DNA from: Cyanobacteria bacterium UBA11153
GTDB taxonomy: Bacteria > Cyanobacteriota > Cyanobacteriia > Cyanobacteriales > Coleofasciculaceae
Length of the DNA: 5,861 nt
Reading direction: 5' to 3'
NCBI GenBank assembly: GCA_003511885.1
Contig: DOIX01000082.1
Location: 17,410 to 23,270 of the forward strand
Part shown: in pieces, positions 1-5,758 of the stretch
Layout: every line of letters begins with the position of its first letter
Position numbering within the stretch: the stretch's first letter is position 1
Notes under the pieces: model-generated
The model's database searches: none
Told to the model about the DNA's origin: nothing
The model's input: the letters and a program-made list of their open reading frames with translations, nothing else
Translations under genes and position numbers: made by a program

Positions 1-51
1 ATTAACAAACCAATTGCTTAAATGTTGAGGCTCGATTAAGTGTACCTCATT

Positions 52-68
52 ACTGCGGAAACCGCTGT
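52..68 (-). other. Small hairpin just downstream of the adhesin stop codon
   Basis: GCGG (55-58) and CCGC (62-65) pair around an AAA loop, and AC/GT extends the stem past one mismatch. It lies four bases beyond the adhesin stop codon. No T-run follows on the minus strand, so it is not a classical intrinsic terminator. It may still protect the transcript 3' end. Bases 1-51 contain no gene or other signal that I can recognise. Confidence 0.35.
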
Positions 69-72
69 AAGA

Positions 73-3000
73 CTAATTACGGCAAGATGAAGGGGTTGAG
101 TTGGGGCTTTGAGTTGTCAGATGATTGGCTGCCGCTACTAAGACAACTTTTCCTTGGGAATCAATTACCCATCCTTGGGCTTCGACAATTGTTTTTGGTG
201 CAGAATTATTAACGGAAATAGCTGTATTATTCTTACTTTCGCTAACCTCTAATTCTGAATCCAAGGATACCCAATCAGTTAGTATCCCTTCACCTCGCAG
301 TGTTTCATTGGGTTTTGGTGGCAAACCTCCTCTTCCGGTAACGACAAATTGACTTTGATTTTGGGCTAAATCAGCTTTACAGGTGGGATCGACTAATTGT
401 TGTACATCGACGAATTCTTCTGGTAATATTAATAAGCCGCTACTGGGATCGACTTCTGGAGTATTAATAACTACATTACCTTGCAATCCAAATTGGGAGC
501 TAGCAGTAATATCATTTAGTGGAGTGCGGAGCGGGCGGAATTTTAATCCGATGATGCTATCGGCAGTGATATTAATGTTACCGCCATTTCCGCCAAAGGC
601 ATCGGCAACAATATCGCTATTACCACTACCAATAACAAAAGGTGGATCGATACTAATATTACCGCCATTTCCTTTGCCAGTAAAGGCTTCCGCAGAAATT
701 ATACTATTGCGATAGAGAAGAATTAAATCTCGCGCCACTAAGGTGATATTACCACCTTCACCGGATATTGTTCTGGCTATAATCGAACCCTGGTTATTCA
801 GTTTAATTGAATTAGCGGTAATATTCATCGTACCTGCATTTCCAGTGGCACGCTCGGCAAATGTAATTGGGATTAGCCCTGCGACAATCAAGCCGCTGGG
901 TATATTCAAGTCTGAGGTTACATCTCCGGTGGCTACAGTAATCTTAGCGCGATCGCGAATTTGCAAGTCCCCAGTCGTTACCTGCAAATCCCCGGCATTT
1001 CCCGCGCCAAATCCTTGGGCGTATAACCCACTGGGAAATTCTCTAGTTGAAATACCACTTAATTCTACAGATTCAGAGGCATTTATCAATAAACTTCCCC
1101 CAGAGCCAGTGCCAAATGTCGATGCAGATAAATAGCCTCCATCTTTTGCTACTAACCTTCGCGTATTAATAGTTAAAGTTCCTGCTTTACCAGCACCAGC
1201 CATTTGACCAAAAGTATCTGTTAAGATCCCGCTAGAATTAATTAATGTGGGATTTGCACCGCTAACTTCTAATGATTCTGAAGCGTTGATAGTTAAATTT
1301 CCTCCGTTACCTATCCCAAAAGTTGTTGTTCCTACTCCTCCTCCATTTTTGATAGTTAACTGTCTGGTATTGAGAGTTAAGTTACCAGCATTACCAATAA
1401 TTCCGGCGGTGACAGCCGATATATTACTGATAAATTGTCCGCTAGGTGCTACCCCATCTATTTCTACAGATTCAGAGGCATTTACTGTGACATTTCCCCC
1501 ATTTCCCGTACCAAAATTAGCTGCACTTGCTGACGAGCCATCCCGTGCTATTAGTCGCGCCGTGTCAATAGATAAATTTCCGCCATTTCCCCCTGCGTAA
1601 GTGATGGCAAATAAGCCACCAATTGAATTACCAGGTGTCGTGCCAACTAGTGTAACTGAATCGGTAGCTTTGACATTGACATGACCACCATTACCCTGAT
1701 TCAATGCGTAAGCTGATGCCTCTGCCCCACCTTGTAAACTTAACCGCTGGGTAGCAATATTCAGGTTGCCTCCATCACCACTTCCGGTAGTGATTGCTAA
1801 CAAACCACTGGCTTGAATTCGTGTCAGTAATTGTCCAGACGTTGGCGGGAGTAGTGATAATAACAGTTGAATTTCTGGGAGGGAAGATACGTCGCTAAGT
1901 AAGCCATTATCAGTGCCATCTGCTGTTATTGCTTCTGAAGCATTTACATTGAGATTTCCTCCATTGGCTGCACCTAATGTCGCTACTAATAATCTAGCAC
2001 CATTAGTTAAGGATAGGTTTCCAGTTTTGACATTGATATCGCCTCCTGCTAAACCTGGTATGGGGGTGAGGCTACCAGTGAAGATGAAGCGATTGTCAAA
2101 AGATATTGTCCCATTACTGGTGAAGTTAATATTGCCACCTAATCCACCCAAAGAATAGATATCAGCAGTTGTGATATCTCCTTTAGCAATGAGAGTAATA
2201 TCGCCACCATTTCCAGGTGGTAAGGGTGATAATTGTGAAAATGAAGAAGAATTAACTGTATCATTCAGCGCGATCGCACCTCTGGAATCTATAATCATAT
2301 TACCGCCATCTCCAACTGGATTAGCTGTTGCGATCGCAATTCCAGGTACTAGAGCAGATTGATTGACTGTAATCGTGCCACCGGGTAAGGATGGATTGGG
2401 CTGATACTGATTGGTTAAAAATACCATTCCCCCTTGGTTAACAATACCGCCAATTGTAATATCCGCACTCGTGGGCGTGCCGATTGGATTGGGTATGGGG
2501 GGCACTAAAATATTGGCTGGAAAAGGCACTGTAATTTCAGGTATACCAACTTCTGTCATACCTGCTCTAATATCGAGAGTTGGTGTAGTTTTGCCATTAA
2601 TTTCTACAGTCGTGCCATCAGATAACGTCACATTCTCTATAATTCCATTAATTGGATCCGGAATTCCGATAAAAATACCTCCTGGAATAGTCACGCTACC
2701 TCCAGCAAAAATATGGAGGGAAGCACCCTGATAGCCTCCTAAAAAGACATCACCAGTAGCCCGAATTACTGGATCTCCGGGACTTAATAAATTACCTAAA
2801 TTACCATCTAATTGTTCAATCCTAAAATTGCTACCACTAGTATAATGAGCATCACCTTTAACAGTATTAGTACTCCGCAAAATCATATCCCCATTCGAGA
2901 ATATTCCGCTGTGAGGATGATTTAAAGCAAAAATATCAAGATTATTGCTACCTTCAATTAAAAGCTGACTGCCAGCAGCAGCAATAAAAGGATGAGTAAC

Positions 3001-3696
3001 GCTGTCCCTAATTTGGACGGTATTTCCTGCTTTTAAGGTCAAATTTATGCCAGCTTGCAGTTGCCCTTGTAAATTAAGATTATCTGCTACCAGAGTTAAG
3101 TCTTTGCCAACCTTTAAATTACCTCTATTCTCAATAGTTGTACCATAAGCAACTGCACCATATTGTAATCCTGGGGTAACATTAAGGGCTAATAATGGTG
3201 GCGCTTGGGGATTGGTGGCACTAAATTCAATGCCATTTTCAAATAAAAACCTGTTAGAAGTTGTCGCAACAAACGAACCTGCGACATCTAAATGCGCATT
3301 TGGACCAAAAATAATTCCATGGGGATTAAGTAAATAAAGATTAGCCGCCCCATTTACACCTAAAGTCCCCAAAATATCAGAAGCATCATTACCCGTAATC
3401 CGACTAAAGATATTGTCAATTCCCGTAGGATTAGCAAAATAAACTCGTTGCCCATCATTAACATTAAATTGGAGAAAACTGTGGAAGAGAGAATTAGCAC
3501 GAATAGCACCACCTTCAATTAAATCCGCAGGCAATCCTCGGATTTGGATATTGGGTACGACAACAGAAGGCTCTCTCCCCAGGGTGGTATCGGGTGTAAT
3601 CTGAGCAAAGGATGGATTTGCAGTAGTTGCGATCGCGCCCGCCAAGGCAATCTTAGCTATCATGTAATTGCGATCGGCTTTTCTCTTAACTATCAT
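73..3696 (-). CDS. Filamentous haemagglutinin-like secreted adhesin (TpsA type, two-partner secretion)
   Basis: Predicted exported surface or extracellular protein of 1207 residues. Residues 1-31 form a Sec signal peptide: basic start (KRK), hydrophobic core IAKIALAGAIATT, and a likely cut after SFA before Q32. Residues about 33-155 are the filamentous-haemagglutinin N-terminal (TPS) domain, with the family motifs FANPTGIDNI, ILGTLGVNGAANL and NPHGIIFGPNAHLDVAGSF. A TpsB-type outer-membrane pore recognises this domain in known systems. A proline-rich stretch covers about 386-408. Residues 548-951 are repeats built on GNGGNLxINASESVE, as expected for a beta-helix. Residues 1079-1145 carry the cyanobacterial C-terminal block (EVDPSSGLLILP, then QFVVTGRGGLPPKPNE), and AQGWVIDSQGKVVLVA follows at 1173-1188. 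The first ATG is preferred over M12 because AGAGAGG lies four bases upstream. The frame is intact and ends in TAG. The family assignment is strong; the adhesive role and ligand are inferred. Databases often label such proteins S-layer family. No tpsB gene is visible here. Confidence 0.93.
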   Translation of the reverse strand: MIVKRKADRNYMIAKIALAGAIATTANPSFAQITPDTTLGREPSVVVPNIQIRGLPADLIEGGAIRANSLFHSFLQFNVNDGQRVYFANPTGIDNIFSRITGNDASDILGTLGVNGAANLYLLNPHGIIFGPNAHLDVAGSFVATTSNRFLFENGIEFSATNPQAPPLLALNVTPGLQYGAVAYGTTIENRGNLKVGKDLTLVADNLNLQGQLQAGINLTLKAGNTVQIRDSVTHPFIAAAGSQLLIEGSNNLDIFALNHPHSGIFSNGDMILRSTNTVKGDAHYTSGSNFRIEQLDGNLGNLLSPGDPVIRATGDVFLGGYQGASLHIFAGGSVTIPGGIFIGIPDPINGIIENVTLSDGTTVEINGKTTPTLDIRAGMTEVGIPEITVPFPANILVPPIPNPIGTPTSADITIGGIVNQGGMVFLTNQYQPNPSLPGGTITVNQSALVPGIAIATANPVGDGGNMIIDSRGAIALNDTVNSSSFSQLSPLPPGNGGDITLIAKGDITTADIYSLGGLGGNINFTSNGTISFDNRFIFTGSLTPIPGLAGGDINVKTGNLSLTNGARLLVATLGAANGGNLNVNASEAITADGTDNGLLSDVSSLPEIQLLLSLLPPTSGQLLTRIQASGLLAITTGSGDGGNLNIATQRLSLQGGAEASAYALNQGNGGHVNVKATDSVTLVGTTPGNSIGGLFAITYAGGNGGNLSIDTARLIARDGSSASAANFGTGNGGNVTVNASESVEIDGVAPSGQFISNISAVTAGIIGNAGNLTLNTRQLTIKNGGGVGTTTFGIGNGGNLTINASESLEVSGANPTLINSSGILTDTFGQMAGAGKAGTLTINTRRLVAKDGGYLSASTFGTGSGGSLLINASESVELSGISTREFPSGLYAQGFGAGNAGDLQVTTGDLQIRDRAKITVATGDVTSDLNIPSGLIVAGLIPITFAERATGNAGTMNITANSIKLNNQGSIIARTISGEGGNITLVARDLILLYRNSIISAEAFTGKGNGGNISIDPPFVIGSGNSDIVADAFGGNGGNINITADSIIGLKFRPLRTPLNDITASSQFGLQGNVVINTPEVDPSSGLLILPEEFVDVQQLVDPTCKADLAQNQSQFVVTGRGGLPPKPNETLRGEGILTDWVSLDSELEVSESKNNTAISVNNSAPKTIVEAQGWVIDSQGKVVLVAAANHLTTQSPNSTPSSCRN
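844..2055 (-). repeat. Tandem ~65-residue repeats within the adhesin (five full units plus a partial sixth)
   Basis: Units begin at about residues 548, 638, 702, 768, 836 and 899, so the later spacings are 63-68 residues; the first unit is longer (90) because of a leucine-rich insertion. Each unit has two halves: GNxGxLxINTxxLxxxDGxxxSA, then FGTGNGGNLxINASESVExxG. Unit six keeps only the first half. The repeats are degenerate in DNA, so this is an old expansion rather than a fresh one. The period and the G/N turns fit a right-handed beta-helix shaft, as in other TpsA exoproteins; that structure is inferred. Confidence 0.8.
949..956. repeat. HIP1 octamer GCGATCGC
   Basis: Highly iterated palindrome of cyanobacterial genomes, here inside the adhesin gene. 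It supports a cyanobacterial origin. Confidence 0.9.
2270..2277. repeat. HIP1 octamer GCGATCGC
   Basis: Second HIP1 copy in the adhesin gene, in the region encoding the stretch just before the repeat units. Confidence 0.9.
2330..2337. repeat. HIP1 octamer GCGATCGC
   Basis: Third HIP1 copy, only 60 bases from the second, encoding part of IAIATAN in the adhesin. Confidence 0.9.
3629..3636. repeat. HIP1 octamer GCGATCGC
   Basis: Fourth HIP1 copy, within the signal-peptide codons of the adhesin. A near match (GCGATCGG) lies about 40 bases away at 3670. Confidence 0.9.
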
Positions 3697-3700
3697 CTTG

Positions 3701-3707
3701 CCTCTCT
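3701..3707 (-). promoter_or_regulatory. Ribosome binding site of the adhesin gene
   Basis: The minus strand reads AGAGAGG, then four bases, then ATG at 3694-3696. This is the only clear Shine-Dalgarno-like site among the three genes, and it decides for the upstream ATG over the in-frame ATG at codon 12, which has no purine-rich leader. Confidence 0.6.
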
Positions 3708-3725
3708 TAAGTCTTTTCTGGCATT

Positions 3726-3741
3726 AACTATCAACTGTCAA
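3726..3741. repeat. Two-unit CTATCAA/CTGTCAA heptamer repeat in the adhesin leader
   Basis: One CTATCAA and one CTGTCAA unit lie side by side, the same family as the larger array at 3820-3868. On the minus strand the second unit reads TTGACA, a perfect -35 hexamer. The stretch about 17 bases downstream is GAAAAG, so no matching -10 box follows and I do not call a promoter. Confidence 0.6.
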
Positions 3742-3746
3742 TCATC

Positions 3747-3799
3747 GGGAGTAGGGACTAGGGAGTAGGGGCTAGGGACTAGGGGCTAGGGACTAGGGA
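3747..3799 (+). repeat. Seven-unit (C/G)TAGGG(A/G) heptamer array with G-quadruplex potential
   Basis: After a leading GGGA, seven consecutive 7-bp units run from 3751 to 3799, varying only at the first base (C or G) and the last (A or G). This gives eight GGG-containing runs, each separated by three or four bases, which meets the usual G3+N1-7 quadruplex rule several times over. The array ends about 51 bases upstream of the adhesin ATG. The G-rich strand is the template for that gene. Such short tandem repeats are known from filamentous cyanobacteria; any regulatory role is inference. Confidence 0.85.
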
Positions 3800-3819
3800 A
3801 GATTTATTAGCGATTAATA

Positions 3820-3868
3820 ACTGTCAACTATCAACTATCAACTATCAACTATCAACTATCAACTGTCC
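3820..3868. repeat. CTATCAA heptamer array overlapping the permease 3' end
   Basis: CTGTCAA is followed by five perfect CTATCAA units (3828-3862) and a final CTGTCC. The last perfect unit contains the permease stop codon (TCA on the plus strand at 3859-3861, TGA in the gene), so the last codons of the gene lie inside the repeat. It is a heptanucleotide tandem repeat of the type described in filamentous cyanobacteria. Five identical units suggest recent slippage-driven expansion. Confidence 0.9.
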
Positions 3869-4752
3869 AACCTATCTCGTCCCCCAGATAACTTTAAATT
3901 CAGAATCGACAAGCCCAAAATCCCCAAAAACAAAACCAATCCAATGGTACAAGCATAACTCCTCTCCAACTCAGGAAAAGCCTGCTCGTAAAGATAATAA
4001 ACAATTGTTTTAGAACTATTACGCGGCCCTCCTTGAGTCATAATATAGACTTCTTCAAAAACCTTAGTCGCCGAAATAGCCGAAATTACCGCCACTAACA
4101 TTAAATAAGGTTTCATCAACGGCAAAGTAATATCCCAATGCTTCCCATATCCATCACATCCATCAATCGCCGCCGCTTCATAAAGTTCCGCCGGGATAGA
4201 TTGCAAGCCAGATAAATATATAACCATATAATAACCCAATCCTTTCCAGACCGTCACCGCCATCACGCTAAAAATGGCCCAATCCGGGCTAGTCAACCAA
4301 GGAATACCTACCTTAAAGCCTAATAATGCCAAAATCTGATTGAAGAAACCATTTTCCGCATAAAGCCACCGCCAAGCAATACCAGCCACAACCATAGAAA
4401 TAACCACAGGCGCATAAAAAGATGCCCGAAACCAACTTATCCCTCTAATTTTCTGGTTCACCAAAATTGCCAAACCCAGAGGAAATATCACCAAAATTGG
4501 CACAACACCCACCAGATAAATCAAAGTATTCCCCAAAGTTTGCCAAAATACCTTATCTCGCCACAAACGTTGAAAATTATCCAAACCAATCCACCGAGGT
4601 GGCTGACTAATATCATATCCAGATTCCGTAAAACTTAAATAAAATGCTTGCAAGGCAGGCCAAAAAACAGTTAACCCTAAAATAGCCAAAGCTGGCAGTA
4701 AAAATAGATAAGGAGTTAGGTTTTTTTTATAGAAAATTGATTGTTTAGACAT
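3859..4752 (-). CDS. Sugar-type ABC transporter inner-membrane permease (MalF/UgpA family)
   Basis: A 297-residue polytopic membrane protein of the CUT1 carbohydrate ABC importer class. Six hydrophobic segments are visible at about 13-38, 72-97, 106-127, 157-181, 211-233 and 266-286. The EAA loop is perfect: E192-A193-A194, G198 six residues on, then I208-T-L-P211; this is the docking site for the ATPase subunit. TQGGPRNSSKTIVYYLYEQAF at about 239-259 is typical of MalF-like subunits, as is the N-terminal LLPALAILGLTVFWPALQAF segment. Such a permease normally pairs with a MalG-type permease, two ATPases and a binding protein, none of which are in this window. The substrate cannot be read from the sequence. 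The start is the only ATG that keeps the first membrane segment, but no Shine-Dalgarno site precedes it. The stop codon lies inside a heptamer array. Family call strong, substrate unknown. Confidence 0.93.
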   Translation of the reverse strand: MSKQSIFYKKNLTPYLFLLPALAILGLTVFWPALQAFYLSFTESGYDISQPPRWIGLDNFQRLWRDKVFWQTLGNTLIYLVGVVPILVIFPLGLAILVNQKIRGISWFRASFYAPVVISMVVAGIAWRWLYAENGFFNQILALLGFKVGIPWLTSPDWAIFSVMAVTVWKGLGYYMVIYLSGLQSIPAELYEAAAIDGCDGYGKHWDITLPLMKPYLMLVAVISAISATKVFEEVYIMTQGGPRNSSKTIVYYLYEQAFPELERSYACTIGLVLFLGILGLSILNLKLSGGRDRLDS

Positions 4753-4763
4753 TGGATAAATTT

Positions 4764-4837
4764 AAGGAAAAAAGAGGAGTGGTGAGTGTTTTTTTTGGGG
4801 AGAAGGAGGAGTGGGGGAGAAGGGAGACAAGGGAGAA
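4764..4837 (+). repeat. Low-complexity purine-rich tract upstream of the permease
   Basis: The plus strand is almost entirely A and G, broken by an eight-T run (4789-4796), and a second eight-T run follows at 4838-4845. From 4797 to 4837 only one T and one C interrupt the purines. The permease leader would therefore be strongly pyrimidine-rich, and I see no Shine-Dalgarno site or convincing promoter in it. G-rich intergenic tracts like this are common in filamentous cyanobacteria. Confidence 0.6.
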
Positions 4838-4853
4838 TTTTTTTTGTCTTTCC

Positions 4854-4871
4854 CTAGCCCCTAAAAACTAG
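4854..4871. repeat. 18-bp direct repeat, left copy
   Basis: CTAGCCCCTAAAAACTAG occurs here and again, identically, at 4969-4986. Its last four bases (CTAG) are the first bases of the inverted-repeat element at 4868-4972. The core CTAGCCCCTA is the reverse complement of the TAGGGGCTAG heptamer family at 3747-3799. Confidence 0.85.
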
Positions 4872-4972
4872 TGCAGGTGGGCAGAAATAACCCATCAGTT
4901 GTGAGCAGGGGGCAGGGGAGAAAAAACCAGTATCAATGAAACTGGTGAGAAACTTCTGCCGCGCTGCACTAG
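4868..4972. mobile_element. 105-bp inverted-repeat element, MITE-like
   Basis: The left end (4868-4886) reads CTAGTGCAGGTGGGCAGAA. The reverse complement of the right end (4954-4972) reads CTAGTGCAGCGCGGCAGAA. They match at 16 of 19 positions, with only the three central bases differing. The interior has no open frame of any size but contains a hairpin with a T-run. Identical 18-bp direct repeats flank it, overlapping its ends by CTAG. Short size, terminal inverted repeats, no coding capacity and intergenic position fit a miniature inverted-repeat element. Mobility is inference, and a repeated structured RNA is an alternative. Confidence 0.55.
4921..4946 (-). terminator. Likely Rho-independent terminator of the response regulator gene
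   Basis: On the minus strand ACCAGT pairs with ACTGGT across a nine-base loop, TTCATTGAT, and the stem runs straight into a T-tract (six T counting the last stem base). Within the loop TCA and TGA could add further pairing. It lies about 43 bases past the regulator stop codon, in the right orientation. The six-base stem is short, so strength is uncertain. It sits inside the inverted-repeat element at 4868-4972, so the element may have brought the terminator. Confidence 0.6.
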
Positions 4973-4986
4973 CCCCTAAAAACTAG
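4969..4986. repeat. 18-bp direct repeat, right copy
   Basis: Second identical copy of CTAGCCCCTAAAAACTAG, with its first four bases inside the right end of the 105-bp element. It is followed at once by CCCCTA, whose CTA (4990-4992) is the TAG stop codon of the response regulator. The copy thus abuts the coding end. Confidence 0.85.
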
Positions 4987-4989
4987 CCC

Positions 4990-5673
4990 CTATTTCCCCT
5001 GCAAAGGTTTAAGACGATAACCAACACCATGGACAGTTTCAATGAAATCATCAGGTGCGCCGATTAATTTTAATTTTTGGCGCAAAGTCTTGATATGAAC
5101 TTTAACAGTTTCCTCTCGCGGTAACTTATCAAAAGACCAAAGATGTTCGATAATAGCACTACGACTCATAATCTGCTTTCCATGACGGAGAAAAAGCTCC
5201 AAAAGACTATATTCCTTCGGAGTTAAACGCAGCTTTTGCTTACTGTAAGTAACTTCATAAGTAGCTGGATTTAGGTGTAATTCTCCCCACTCCAGAATTG
5301 GTGGTGTCGAGGTACTTCCCCGCCGGAGCAAAGCACGAATGCGTGCCAAAAATTCCGGTATATCGACTGGTTTAATCATATAGTCATCAGCGCCAGCATC
5401 TAAACCGATAACTTTATCAGTACTAGTATCGCGAGCAGTAACCATTAGTATCGGCATCCGATACCCTTTTGTCCTCACTCTTTGGCAAAAACCAAAACCG
5501 TCAAGCTTAGGCAGCATGACATCAAGGACAACTAAATCGTACTCAAAATTGCTGGCTTGTTCCCAAGCAGCTTCGCCATCGGAGGCGGTATCAACTGTGT
5601 AACGTTGTGTAGCCATTGCTTCCGCAAGGACTTCAGCCAGACTAGGATCGTCTTCTACTAGCAGAATTTTCAC
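4990..5673 (-). CDS. OmpR/PhoB-family two-component response regulator
   Basis: A full-length 227-residue transcription factor. The receiver domain (about 1-118) has every key residue: acidic pair D8/D9, phosphoacceptor D51 in VVLDVMLPKLDG, T79 and K101 in the KP dipeptide. After a short linker, the winged-helix DNA-binding domain (about 126-223) shows RLTPKEYSLLELFLRHG, the recognition-helix region ETVKVHIKTLRQKLK and the wing TVHGVGYRL. The LPREETVKVHIKTLRQKL form is typical of a cyanobacterial branch of the family. By family knowledge it would be phosphorylated by a histidine kinase and bind tandem sites near promoters; no kinase is in the window, so signal and targets are unknown. The start is GTG (5671-5673), chosen because it gives the canonical MKILLVEDD opening; no Shine-Dalgarno site precedes it. 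A terminator-like hairpin follows the gene, arguing against co-transcription with the permease. Confidence 0.95.
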   Translation of the reverse strand: MKILLVEDDPSLAEVLAEAMATQRYTVDTASDGEAAWEQASNFEYDLVVLDVMLPKLDGFGFCQRVRTKGYRMPILMVTARDTSTDKVIGLDAGADDYMIKPVDIPEFLARIRALLRRGSTSTPPILEWGELHLNPATYEVTYSKQKLRLTPKEYSLLELFLRHGKQIMSRSAIIEHLWSFDKLPREETVKVHIKTLRQKLKLIGAPDDFIETVHGVGYRLKPLQGK

Positions 5674-5690
5674 AAGCTATAAACAGGAAG

Positions 5691-5712
5691 CCCCGTCTCT
5701 GAAGGAGAGGGG
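5691..5712. other. C4/G4 hairpin in the leader of the response regulator gene
   Basis: CCCC (5691-5694) pairs with GGGG (5709-5712), and TCTC (5696-5699) with GAGA (5705-5708), leaving one bulged G and a five-base loop. Preceded by GGAAG and followed by GTATTGAT on the plus strand, it resembles the right-end hairpins of IS200/IS605-type elements in cyanobacteria, but no transposase or tnpB remnant is visible. It ends about 18 bases upstream of the GTG start, so it could also be a leader hairpin that hampers ribosome access. Confidence 0.45.
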
Positions 5713-5745
5713 TATTGATAATATCGAGGTTTTTGAGACAAATCT

Positions 5746-5758
5746 AGCATGTCATGCT
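5746..5758. promoter_or_regulatory. 13-bp perfect palindrome upstream of the response regulator
   Basis: AGCATG and CATGCT flank a central T, giving six-base perfect arms about 73 bases upstream of the GTG start. A palindrome at this distance could be an operator. OmpR-family proteins usually bind direct repeats, so autoregulation by this gene's own product is not the obvious reading. Confidence 0.3.

Noticed and set aside
125..2731. Several plus-strand open frames of 60-130 codons opposite the adhesin gene
   Set aside because: They give proline-rich, low-complexity proteins (PPFPxPK-type) that are exactly the antisense of GGN/NAS repeat codons, and none has a recognisable domain. They are shadows of the adhesin.
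3661..3663. Alternative adhesin start at codon 12
   Set aside because: It lacks a Shine-Dalgarno site and would remove the basic n-region of the signal peptide, whereas the upstream ATG has AGAGAGG at good spacing.
3544..3768. A 74-codon plus-strand open frame across the adhesin start and leader
   Set aside because: It overlaps the signal-peptide codons antisense, runs into the heptamer array, and has no recognisable domain.
3700..3827. Promoter for the adhesin using TTGACA at 3736-3741 or 3822-3827 (minus strand)
   Set aside because: Both TTGACA hexamers are simply heptamer repeat units, and neither has a -10 box at the proper spacing (GAAAAG for the first; only a poorly spaced TAATAA/TAAATC for the second).
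3726..3868. CRISPR-like array
   Set aside because: The repeats are 7-bp head-to-tail units with no unique spacers of regular length and no cas genes nearby.
5718..5723. TATTAT -10 box for the response regulator (minus strand)
   Set aside because: With 17-bp spacing the -35 would be TAGATT, a poor match, so the promoter is not supported.
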